From Sandaracinus sp964481145 (GTDB taxonomy: Bacteria; Myxococcota_A; Polyangia; Polyangiales; Sandaracinaceae), in NCBI GenBank assembly GCA_964481145.1, contig CAYZTA010000009.1, forward strand, positions 1 to 64,000: a stretch of 64,000 bases of DNA. The letters run 5' to 3'. The translations under genes and the position numbers were made by a program. Positions 1 through 7,320 of this stretch are shown here, piece after piece. Each line of letters opens with the position of its first letter. The first letter of the stretch is position 1. Below the pieces are notes generated by a model. It was not told where the DNA came from and did not search any database. It worked only from the letters and a program-made list of their open reading frames with translations.

Positions 1-105
1 GCAGACCCTCCCCCCGCCCGGCAAAGCCGGCTCGGGGCCCCCCTCCCAACTCCGCAAAGCGTCTAACCAGAGTCGGTTTGATCTCCGATCAATGCGACTC
101 TGGTT
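1..105. repeat. Palindromic dispersed repeat, copy 1 (cut by window edge)
   Basis: A GC-rich block of about 105 bp reappears in inverted orientation at 13436-13538 with only a few mismatches. It contains a hairpin: 65-75 (AACCAGAGTCG) pairs perfectly with 95-105 (CGACTCTGGTT), and inside the loop TTGATC-TCC-GATCAA can form a second stem. Around 16-35 a smaller GCCGGC-type stem is visible. The copy probably continues left of the window, because the other copy has matching palindromic sequence beyond the corresponding point. It is non-coding and resembles a REP/BIME-type or non-autonomous mobile repeat. Confidence 0.75.
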
Positions 106-229
106 AGGTACTGAGGCACGATGGGCGTTCTGAGCTTGTCGCTCTGCACAAACGCACCGAGCGAGAATACTCCGATAAGGCGATGCAGGTCGCGCCTTGG
201 CCGCGAGACGCATCGTCGTTCTCGGCGGT

Positions 230-781
230 CTATGGCTCCTGGAACTCGATATATTCCGGAGGCACTCGATCCGTAAGCCAGACCCCATTGGCAGACACGA
301 AGAAGACGTGTCCGGCGTCATGCATTCGAACGGCCGAGATCCGTAGGAGAACGGGTTTGCCGCGACGCATTCCGACCGCGCGCGCAGTTTCGGCGTCGGC
401 CGATAGGTGCACATGATGCCGCGCCATCTTTTGAAGTCCTCGGGCGCGAATGGAAGCGAGAGCGGACGAGATGGTCCCGTGAAAGAGAGTCTCGGGCGGC
501 AGAGTCGGGCGATAGCCGAGGTCGACGTTCGTCGAGTGGCCTTGATTGGCCCGAATGAAACGACCGTCTTCGCTGATCGCAAAACGCTGCTTCGAATTCG
601 TCGCGACGACTGTTTCGATGATCTCACGAGATGGCTTCCTCCCGTGCGCCTGCGACTGTGCGAGCAGGCAATCGATCTCTGCCCATCCATGCGGGTCCAA
701 CACGAGACCAATGGATTGAGGCTGATGGCGAAGTACGAAACTCAAGAACTTGCTGAACTGCATGAGCGCCTTCGGATCCAT
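230..781 (-). CDS. kptA: RNA 2'-phosphotransferase, Tpt1/KptA family
   Basis: The 183-residue product matches the KptA/Tpt1 family, which removes a 2'-phosphate from RNA by transferring it to NAD+ (giving ADP-ribose 1''-2''-cyclic phosphate). Visible signatures are the N-terminal LSFVLRH and the LDPHGWAEID block, then the central GHS, the LFHGT motif of the ADP-ribosyltransferase-like fold and HHVHLS. Length is normal for the family. I chose the ATG at 781; a TTG at 802 in frame would add seven residues. It lies just downstream of a CPBP protease and a tiny ORF on the same strand. The bacterial role is not established: bacteria generally lack the yeast-type tRNA splicing that makes the substrate, so RNA repair or removal of ADP-ribose-type marks are possibilities. 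Confidence 0.9.
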   Translation of the reverse strand: MDPKALMQFSKFLSFVLRHQPQSIGLVLDPHGWAEIDCLLAQSQAHGRKPSREIIETVVATNSKQRFAISEDGRFIRANQGHSTNVDLGYRPTLPPETLFHGTISSALASIRARGLQKMARHHVHLSADAETARAVGMRRGKPVLLRISAVRMHDAGHVFFVSANGVWLTDRVPPEYIEFQEP

Positions 782-808
782 GTCGATGTCCTCTGCGTCC
801 AAGATGAC

Positions 809-994
809 TCACTCGTAGTCTTGCCCACACCACAAAAAATCCGCGAACGTCTCCCAGGAGATCGACTCGATCTCGAAGAGCCGAGATTCGATGTCGCAAG
901 GTTCGAAATTGTACCAGCGAGAACTGCGTACACTCATTCCCGGAATGCTGCGGCCTCGCGGCCAAATCGAAGCTCGACTTCGAGATCTGATCAA
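809..994 (-). CDS. Small hypothetical ORF upstream of kptA
   Basis: This reading frame of at most 61 codons lies between the CPBP protease gene and kptA on the same strand. Its upstream end (a TTG at 994) overlaps the protease stop codon. A more natural ATG start would be at 937, giving about 42 residues (MSVRSSRWYNFEPCDIES...). The C-terminal part is acidic and aromatic and ends QDYE, which reads like a real protein rather than a shadow, but no family is recognised. It could be a short companion of KptA or the remnant of a longer gene. Confidence 0.3.
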   Translation of the reverse strand: MIRSRSRASIWPRGRSIPGMSVRSSRWYNFEPCDIESRLFEIESISWETFADFLWCGQDYE

Positions 995-1737
995 AGCATG
1001 GAACCAACGAACATAATTCCATTTGCGACGTTGTGAGCGATCATCGCCGGATAGACGCTTTCAGTTTTCGCTCGGATCCAGCCGAGGATAAATCCGGTCA
1101 AAGCGACAGGAATCAGCGCTTGCCAGTCCGCAGAAAATGAGAGCGATCCAGTCTTCGATACCTGAACGAAGTGAACACTCCAAAATAGGAGTGAAGTAAA
1201 GATCCATCCCAGACCCAGATCCGCACCAAGAATTCGCCATGGTCTACCAAAGACTTGGTCACATATCGCCCATAGAATGCCGCGGTAGACGATCTCCTCT
1301 GCGATACCAGGTAGGGTGAGTTGAAATGCGACGCTCTCCGTCGTCGCCAATTCATCTGGGACGCGGTCACCAGTTGCGAGAGCGTATAGGTTCAATGACC
1401 ATATGATACTGGCCATCCCTAGTGCACTTACGAGGCCGAGTGAGTTCTTTGGCAAGGTAAATCCCACAACCTGGCGGTCGAGACGCAGTACAAGCATCAT
1501 CAATATGGCACTCAGCGCCTCAAGGGTTTTTCCCTGCCAGTTCCAGTACAAGCCATCGAAGATGGTCATACGTGGTGCGAACACGGCCATGGTCGTAACC
1601 AAGAAGACGAACGCGCACGCACCAACAACCTGTACTGATCGCTTTCCGTACAATTTCCATGCGATGAGCCAAAACGGAAGGGTGATAGCCCAGTTGACAG
1701 ACCAGAATATGCCAGTGCGCGCCCAGTAGTGCTCCAT
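991..1737 (-). CDS. CPBP family intramembrane glutamic endopeptidase
   Basis: A 248-residue polytopic membrane protein with about seven or eight hydrophobic segments. The C-terminal half carries the CPBP (CAAX protease/bacteriocin-processing) signatures: EEIVYRG with the paired glutamates near residue 143, a histidine in SVHFVQ, and the final IAHNVANG. These match the Glu/His active-site motifs of Rce1-like intramembrane proteases. In bacteria such proteins process small peptides or confer bacteriocin self-immunity; the substrate here is unknown. The gene starts at an ATG at 1737 and ends against the small ORF that precedes kptA, so the three may be co-transcribed. Confidence 0.85.
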   Translation of the reverse strand: MEHYWARTGIFWSVNWAITLPFWLIAWKLYGKRSVQVVGACAFVFLVTTMAVFAPRMTIFDGLYWNWQGKTLEALSAILMMLVLRLDRQVVGFTLPKNSLGLVSALGMASIIWSLNLYALATGDRVPDELATTESVAFQLTLPGIAEEIVYRGILWAICDQVFGRPWRILGADLGLGWIFTSLLFWSVHFVQVSKTGSLSFSADWQALIPVALTGFILGWIRAKTESVYPAMIAHNVANGIMFVGSML

Positions 1738-1836
1738 GCCCGCTATCTACGACATCGGCAAGCGTCCTGCACTTTTGTCAGTGACGAACGAAGGAGCGAA
1801 GCAGATGCGCACGCTCATCCTCGAAACGCTGCGGCC

Positions 1837-2064
1837 TCACGGCTCACATTGACCTTCGGGAGCACCAGCGTCGACCCATGTTTCGAAGGCTGCGATTTCG
1901 GCTCCTGTCGGACGCGCACCCAAGGGCGGCATCGGCAATGTCGACGCTCGCATCCTTAGGACGGAGCGCTCCGCGTAAGTTGCCGTGCGGTTCCTGATGG
2001 CAGCGACGGCAGTAGGTCGCGAGCAGGTTTTCAATCTCGCAGGGCAGTCCACCACCGTCATGGG
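1837..2064 (-). pseudogene. Remnant of a cytochrome c-domain protein
   Basis: Two overlapping minus-strand frames together give a recognisable fragment. The first frame reads GGLPCEIENLLATYCRRCHQ, with a CxxCH haem c site. The other frame, after a frameshift near 1960-2000, reads MPPLGARPTGAEIAAFETW followed by VDAGAPEG and a stop at 1837. This is the usual C-terminal layout of secreted myxobacterial haem-c proteins (heme motif, MPP segment, WxxAGAP ending). There is no signal peptide or start, because the upstream side abuts the 132-bp inverted-repeat element at 2065. I read it as a decayed gene truncated at or near that element. Confidence 0.6.
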
Positions 2065-2196
2065 TTAACACTACTGCGTCAGGTTGTCATTTTCTCAGAA
2101 CTTTCGACCATGATCACCAATGAAACCAGAGCCGCTTTCGCGGGTTTTTCGTGGCGTGCAGCTGCCTCGAATCAAAATGTGACGCAGTAGTGTTAA
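2065..2196. mobile_element. 132-bp MITE-like element with 17-bp perfect terminal inverted repeats
   Basis: The left end TTAACACTACTGCGTCA (2065-2081) and the right end TGACGCAGTAGTGTTAA (2180-2196) are exact reverse complements. The 98 bp between them carry no convincing ORF. The size and perfect termini fit a miniature inverted-repeat transposable element or an IS remnant. No clear target-site duplication is visible on the flanks (GGG on the left, GTG on the right). It borders the decayed cytochrome c gene and lies about 120 bp upstream of the GAF-LuxR gene, so it may have brought in or disrupted regulatory sequence. Confidence 0.6.
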
Positions 2197-2315
2197 GTGA
2201 GCGGCATTGGGGCTAGACCATCGACACGGCACCCTCGACAGCTGTTCAGGTCGTCGCTCCTCGTTTCCTTCGTAGCGCGCCGGAACCCGATCCCGCACAA
2301 GCTGTCCATTGGCCC

Positions 2316-2999
2316 ATGAGCACTGAGCACGCCCTCATCACACTCGCCCACCAGATCTCGACGCCCTCGGCGCTCCGCGATGGCGCGCTCAAGGTCCTAT
2401 GTGACGATCTGAACGCCGAGATCGGCATCTTCGTCGCGATGGAGACAGGCAGAGAGATGCACGCGCTTCACGGCCTCGCGGCTTCCGAGCGCGCTATCGT
2501 TCACGCGAGCTGGCGTCGCTCGTCACTGGACCTCCACGAAGTCAAAGCGCGCGCCGTCCTCGAAGGCGCGACCACCGATCGCCGCGTGCTCGGCATGTCG
2601 CTCGAGCACACGATGCTCTATCGCCACGTGATGGCGCCTCTCGGCGGGGTAGAGACTTTGGTGCTGATACCGACGGCCAGAGGCCGCCCCCTCGGCATGG
2701 TCGCACTTGGACGACGCGGCCGCCGATTCTCGGACGCCGCCCTCGCGCACGCGCGCGGTCTCGTCCCTGTGCTCTCAGTGGCTTGCCTCGCGGCCGCTGC
2801 GCCACACGATCCGTGTCCAGTCGTGACCACCGCCGAAGCGGACCTGCTCGACTATCTCGAACTCGGGCTGAGTACGGGGCAGATCGCCAAAGCGCGCGGC
2901 ACCTCGTTCTACACGGTGCGGAATCAGCTCGCCGCGCTTTATCGCAAGCTCGGTGTATCGAATCGCGCGGAGGCGATCGGTCGGCGTCATGGCCGATGA
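2316..2999 (+). CDS. GAF-type sensor with LuxR helix-turn-helix, transcriptional regulator
   Basis: A 227-residue predicted cytoplasmic regulator. Residues 5-150 resemble a GAF-like sensory domain (sheet segments such as EIGIFVAME and LVLIPTARGRPLGMVALG). The C-terminal 60 residues form a LuxR/GerE helix-turn-helix: TTAEADLLDYLELGLSTGQIA then TSFYTVRNQLAALYRKLGVSN, matching the usual LTxxExxVLxLxAxGxSNxEIA...TVxxHLxxIYxKLGV pattern. The ligand is unknown. It stands alone between the MITE-like element and an Lnt-like gene that starts 54 bp downstream, possibly in the same transcript. Confidence 0.8.
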   Translation: MSTEHALITLAHQISTPSALRDGALKVLCDDLNAEIGIFVAMETGREMHALHGLAASERAIVHASWRRSSLDLHEVKARAVLEGATTDRRVLGMSLEHTMLYRHVMAPLGGVETLVLIPTARGRPLGMVALGRRGRRFSDAALAHARGLVPVLSVACLAAAAPHDPCPVVTTAEADLLDYLELGLSTGQIAKARGTSFYTVRNQLAALYRKLGVSNRAEAIGRRHGR

Positions 3000-3053
3000 G
3001 GATGGGTCGAATGACCCATTCTTGTGATCGCACGAAGCGCGGATTCTCAGCGT

Positions 3054-4553
3054 ATGGCGCTCTTGTGGATTTCAATGCTCGCCGGGCTGGCCAGCGGTGC
3101 TCTATCGATCCTTGCATCACGTCTTCCGCTGCTCGCGTGGGTCGCTCTTGCTCCGCTGGGGTTTGCGATCACGAGATGCGGGTGGAGAGCCGCGATCGCA
3201 GGCGCCCTCACGGGCGCGATCATCCACGGCTTCGCACAGCGGGGCTCGCCTCCACCGCTTCGCTGGCTCGGCGCGAAGATCGGGGCTGTCGGGTGGGGTG
3301 TTGCGGGAGGCCTCGGCGGCGCCGCGCTCGAGCACGTCGCATCATCGGCGCTCGTCGTACTGCTCCCGCTCGTCGAGTGGCTCGCAACGCGGCCGATGCA
3401 GGTTGCGGGCGCGCCGCGGTGGGTATACGCGCCGCTCGCCTGCACGCAGGAGGTGTGGCCCACCGTGATCCGGGCGGGATGGGTGGGCGGCGAGCGGACG
3501 GTGACCGTGCTCCTCGCGGCGGTGAACGCCGCATGGGTGCTCCTGCTGCCCGGTCCGACGAACGCGTGGCCGATGGCGGCAGCCACGCTCTTCTTCGCGT
3601 CGATGGGGCTCGTGCTCGCGCACGCGTCGCTCCGCCGTGCGCGCGTGGCGATCGACCGGGCACCGCGGGTGAAGATGGCAGCGGTCGTCGTCAACGGTGC
3701 ACCTCCCGACGACGCACCCGTCGATGGTCTCTGGCCGATGCGCTCGCCGGAGTATCGCGACGTCGAGCACACGGTCGCGCGCTATGCTCCGCACGTGGCG
3801 GAGGCGGCTGCGCGGGGGGCGCGTCTCGTCGTCCTCCCCGAGGTCGCCGTCGTCGTCGACGACACCACGAGGGCCCAATGGCTCGAGGCGACACGTCGTT
3901 GGGCTGCCGAACACGGCATCACCATCGTCGCGCCCCGCATCGATCTTTCGATCCCGTGCAACACGCTCGAGGTGATCGAAGCGTCGGGGCAGACGTGGGT
4001 TCATGACAAGCAACACCCAGCGCCGAATCTCGAGCCGCCCCGCCGCATCGCAGAGCCACCTGGCCCTCGTCGTCTCACCGAGGGCTTTGCGCTGTCGACT
4101 CCGATCTGCGTTGACCTCGACTACCCGGATATCATTGCGGCGGCCCGTCAGGGAGGAGTCGTCGCGGTTCCTGCCAACGATTGGCCGCAGTCTGACTTCC
4201 ACGAGCTTCACGATCGCACCGCGGTCTGGGCTGCCGTGCTGGGAGAGGCTTCGATCTTACGTGCAACTGGGCACGGCATCTGTTCGGTGCGCGACGGCGC
4301 GGGACGCCTCCTCGCGCGCGCATCGAGCCTCGACGGCCCTGTCGTGCTCGTCGGCGAGGTCCCCGTCGCGGACGCGAGGAACTCGTCAAGCGTGAGAGAG
4401 CGGGCCCGACGATCTCGGCGAGCGCTCGACGACGCAGATGGGCGCGCTCCTGGGGGGTCGCGCGCTTCCCGTCATGATCAGCAGGTGGCGGTGCTTGATC
4501 GCGTCCATGAGGATCTCGAGCACGGAGCGATCACGCGAGCGCGCTCCGGATGA
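3054..4553 (+). CDS. Apolipoprotein N-acyltransferase-like protein with atypical C-terminus
   Basis: The N-terminal ~190 residues are hydrophobic, as in Lnt, and are followed by a carbon-nitrogen hydrolase (nitrilase) domain. The Glu-Lys-Cys catalytic set is visible as VVLPEVAVV (Glu), HDKQHPAP (Lys) and STPICVDLDYP (Cys). Lnt N-acylates lipoproteins in the inner membrane, which suits this lipoprotein-rich genome. The domain ends at DGPVVLVGEVPVAD, but the usual final transmembrane helix is absent. Instead about 60 Arg/Ser/Ala-rich residues run to 4553 and look like read-through into unrelated DNA, so the 3' end may have been replaced. The start could be the ATG at 3054 (used) or a GTG at 3024. 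The gene may be a decaying paralogue, with the main lnt elsewhere. Confidence 0.7.
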   Translation: MALLWISMLAGLASGALSILASRLPLLAWVALAPLGFAITRCGWRAAIAGALTGAIIHGFAQRGSPPPLRWLGAKIGAVGWGVAGGLGGAALEHVASSALVVLLPLVEWLATRPMQVAGAPRWVYAPLACTQEVWPTVIRAGWVGGERTVTVLLAAVNAAWVLLLPGPTNAWPMAAATLFFASMGLVLAHASLRRARVAIDRAPRVKMAAVVVNGAPPDDAPVDGLWPMRSPEYRDVEHTVARYAPHVAEAAARGARLVVLPEVAVVVDDTTRAQWLEATRRWAAEHGITIVAPRIDLSIPCNTLEVIEASGQTWVHDKQHPAPNLEPPRRIAEPPGPRRLTEGFALSTPICVDLDYPDIIAAARQGGVVAVPANDWPQSDFHELHDRTAVWAAVLGEASILRATGHGICSVRDGAGRLLARASSLDGPVVLVGEVPVADARNSSSVRERARRSRRALDDADGRAPGGSRASRHDQQVAVLDRVHEDLEHGAITRARSG

Positions 4554-4669
4554 ATCGAGAAGCGACCCTTGGTCAGCGCCTTCCATGCCGTCGCGATCGC
4601 GTCGACGTCGAAGCGCTCTGGGCCGCCTCGGCTTCGCCTCCACCTCGACTTCGATTTCCGCCTCTAAGC

Positions 4670-5698
4670 TCAAGGAATCATGATCGTCGTCTCGAACCTG
4701 CCAGCGCGAATGACGTGAATGCTCGATTCCAAGGCCACGAGAGGGTGCCACGCCTCGAACTCCACCTGTTCACCGATGCAATCACAGTCCTCTTGCACGC
4801 ATGTCCGAAGGTCCAGGCTGATCTGTCCGGCGGGACCCACACCCTGATCGATCGCCGGTGCTGGCGGAACGCAGCAGAGCTGTTCGACTCCAGACACGAC
4901 CGCCCAATGAATCGCAGGACCACTCGAACGGAGCTCGGGATCGGGGGAAACGATGCGCAGACCCGTCGGCTCGAGCGCACGACATGGATCGCGTGTGGTG
5001 ACGTGGATGACCCGGGCTCCGAGCGGAGTCATGAACGTGTGGGCACCCAAAGACGGGGCCGTCGTGACGAGGCTGGCTTCGTAACCAGGATCGATGCAGC
5101 TGCACGCATCACAACAGTCGCATCGCTGCAATCTCACATCGAACGAGCCCTCCAGCACCGCGCGCGGCTGACAGTGACATGAGCTCGCTTCACGCTCGAT
5201 GAGCGTCATGGCGAGCGGCTGATCTTCGAAGAGGACCGTGGGCGCACGGAATTCGTCGATCTCCGATGCATGGCATGCCTCCGGTCTCGGGACGAGCAGA
5301 TTGCACGAAGAGCCTTCCGAACGAACCGTATAGGTTCCCGGCTCGAGCGCTCCGAGAGAGACGCGCACCTCTTCAGTCGGCCCGATGCAACGGCACCCTT
5401 CGCAGCAATCGCATGCGTTCCATGCGAGCGCGACATCGAAGCTCGATCCACTTGCGCTCAGCGTGGGCGTCACTGAGCCGGAACCGCAACATTGGCTGGG
5501 GCTCGTCGTGATCATCGCCACGGCCTCACCGCTCGGCTCCACATTGCAGCGAATCGTTTGCACGATCGCTGGCAGAGTGAGACACGTCCCAGTATCGACA
5601 CGAGGTCCCGCATCGTCCTCGCGATTCGTTCCATGGGATCCGAAACAAGCCGGCAGGACCGCGCTCGTCAGCGCTAAAATGAGCCAAGTTCGTCGCAT
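4670..5698 (-). CDS. Cysteine-rich secreted lipoprotein with three internal repeats
   Basis: A 342-residue predicted lipoprotein. The ATG at 5698 gives a signal peptide MRRTWLILALTSAVLPAC with a lipobox ending LPAC. The mature part consists of roughly three beta-rich modules, each with a cysteine cluster: CDCCEGCRCIGP, CDCCDACSCIDPGYE and CVQEDCDCIGEQVE. The clusters are followed by similar segments on the theme LG..T......G..VI.V. Such Cys-dense modules are probably disulfide-bonded or metal-binding. The start ACFGSH after the signal peptide also appears in the unrelated-looking lipoprotein at 45543-46346. No named family is recognised. Confidence 0.75.
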   Translation of the reverse strand: MRRTWLILALTSAVLPACFGSHGTNREDDAGPRVDTGTCLTLPAIVQTIRCNVEPSGEAVAMITTSPSQCCGSGSVTPTLSASGSSFDVALAWNACDCCEGCRCIGPTEEVRVSLGALEPGTYTVRSEGSSCNLLVPRPEACHASEIDEFRAPTVLFEDQPLAMTLIEREASSCHCQPRAVLEGSFDVRLQRCDCCDACSCIDPGYEASLVTTAPSLGAHTFMTPLGARVIHVTTRDPCRALEPTGLRIVSPDPELRSSGPAIHWAVVSGVEQLCCVPPAPAIDQGVGPAGQISLDLRTCVQEDCDCIGEQVEFEAWHPLVALESSIHVIRAGRFETTIMIP

Positions 5699-5887
5699 AA
5701 GGGATCTCTCGAGCAGAGCGTTTATGAATCCGATTCTCACCGTCTCTGCTGGCTTCAGCAAGTCACCTCAGCGCCTTAACCAAGATATCGATGATTGGCT
5801 GCCAGCGATGGCCTATGTCTGAGAAGCGAACCTTTGGGTCGCTTTGATTCACAGCTCAGAGTCCACAAATGGTCAATTCCGCAGTAA

Positions 5888-6295
5888 TTCTCAGGCATTC
5901 ATCATTGCGATCACACTTGCCGGACAGAGTGCCCGCCGGGCACAGGCTCGATCGAGATGTGGTGCGATGATCCATCTTGTTTGTGCGCTTCTGGGATGAG
6001 CGCACCGCTTTGTGTTTCAAGAGGAGAGCCAACCATTCGTTGCACCGATGATGAGCAGTGCTTTCCGAGCACCGTATGCCGTCTCAACGAAGCTGGGATT
6101 CCTCGGTGTGGACATCCTGCGAACTCCGTTGCTCGCGGTGGAGCGTGCACGAGAAACGAGGAGTGCCCAACGACGGCGGGACCGTCCGGTGCGATCATGT
6201 GTGCAGCGACTCGGGAAGGGGATTCGTTGCGTGTGGAACCGGTCCTATATCCATCGCCGAATTTATCCCATAGAGACATGCGTCGCAGACGCTGA
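5888..6295 (+). pseudogene. 5'-truncated cysteine-rich protein remnant
   Basis: An open frame begins directly after a stop at 5885-5887, without a start codon or signal peptide, and runs to 6295. It is strikingly cysteine-rich (CDHTCRTECPPGTGSIEMWC, then CTDDEQCFPSTVC, RCGHPAN and CTRNEEC), spaced like the extracellular Cys-rich regions of neighbouring lipoproteins such as 47100-47792. The last 25 residues are Arg-rich and look non-native. The first internal ATG (5957) would leave a 112-residue product with no export signal. I interpret it as the remains of a lipoprotein gene that lost its 5' end, perhaps by frameshift. A short cytoplasmic protein is less likely. Confidence 0.5.
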
Positions 6296-6354
6296 GGTTT
6301 CAGCTCGATAAACGCCTCGACGGGAGCGGGCCGCGGATTAGACTCGGCCCCTCC

Positions 6355-7320
6355 ATGGCCCAGGCACGTGCCAAAAAATCCACGAAAAAGCCCATTTCGG
6401 CTCCGCCGCGTGCGGGGCGTTGCGTCATTGCAGGGCGTCCCAACGTCGGAAAATCGACGCTGCTCAATGCATTGCTCGGTCAAAAGCTGTCCATCGTCGC
6501 GCCGCGTCCGGGCACGACGCGATCGGTGTTGCTCGGTGTGCTCGACACCGAGGTCGAAGCGTCGAGAACACAGATCGCATTCCTCGATACGCCGGGGCTC
6601 GAAGTTCCAAAGAGCGTGCTCGGTCGCGTGCTGGTCGAAGAAGCCCAGGGCGCACTCGAGCAAGGAGACGTGCTCTTGCTCTTGGTCGATGCGCCCGAGG
6701 TCGTGAAGAAAAGAGAACTTCCCTCGGAAGACGCACGCATTCTCGAGCTGATGAAGCCGCTCGGTAAACCTGTGATCATCGCGCTCAACAAAGTCGATAA
6801 GGTCAAAGACAAGACGACGCTCTTACCGGCGCTTCAGGTGATCGACGCCGTGCATCCGTGGGCCGCGATCATGCCGATCTCCGGCCTCAAAAAGACAAAT
6901 ATCGCGCCGCTCGTGGCGGCGATTCGCGAGCACCTTCCCGAAGGCCTCCTCTGGGAAGAAGATGTCCTGACCGATCGACCCGAGCGCTTCTTCGTGGCCG
7001 AACTCGTGCGCGAAGCGGTGCTCAAGCACACCCGCCAAGAGGTGCCGCACGGTGTTGCCGTGCAGGTCGATGAGTGGGTGGTCGAGGGTGAGCTCGTGCG
7101 CATCGGCGTGACGATCGTCGTGACCAAGGAGTCGCACAAGGGCATCGTCATCGGCAACAAGGGGCAGATGCTCAAGCAAATCGGGAGCGACGCTCGGGTG
7201 GCGATCGAGACGATGCTCGAACGCAAAGTATTCCTTCGCACCTTCGTGAAGGTCATCCAGGGATGGACCGAGGACCCACAAAAAGTGCGACGTTTGACCC
7301 GTGAAGGAGGGCTCGAATGA
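6355..7320 (+). CDS. era: GTPase Era
   Basis: Era is an essential GTPase that binds the 3' end of 16S rRNA and acts in 30S subunit maturation. The 321-residue product has G1 GRPNVGKST near residue 27, G3 DTPG near residue 78, G4 NKVD, and a C-terminal KH domain with the diagnostic VTKESHKGIVIGNKGQMLK. The first 20 residues are a basic extension not seen in E. coli Era. The gene ends in an ATGA overlap with der (7317-7320), so translation of the two ribosome-assembly GTPases is probably coupled. Confidence 0.97.
   Translation: MAQARAKKSTKKPISAPPRAGRCVIAGRPNVGKSTLLNALLGQKLSIVAPRPGTTRSVLLGVLDTEVEASRTQIAFLDTPGLEVPKSVLGRVLVEEAQGALEQGDVLLLLVDAPEVVKKRELPSEDARILELMKPLGKPVIIALNKVDKVKDKTTLLPALQVIDAVHPWAAIMPISGLKKTNIAPLVAAIREHLPEGLLWEEDVLTDRPERFFVAELVREAVLKHTRQEVPHGVAVQVDEWVVEGELVRIGVTIVVTKESHKGIVIGNKGQMLKQIGSDARVAIETMLERKVFLRTFVKVIQGWTEDPQKVRRLTREGGLE

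Noticed and set aside
2783..4006. 407-codon plus-strand frame overlapping the Lnt-like gene
   Set aside because: Arg/Gly/Ala-rich with no fold-like pattern; the +1 frame has nitrilase catalytic motifs and is the real gene.
4386..4751. Minus-strand frame containing LEILMDAIKHRHLLIMTGS
   Set aside because: Partly protein-like but overlaps the 3' end of the lipoprotein at 4670 and matches no family I can name. Not reported as a gene, only noted as possible inserted DNA.
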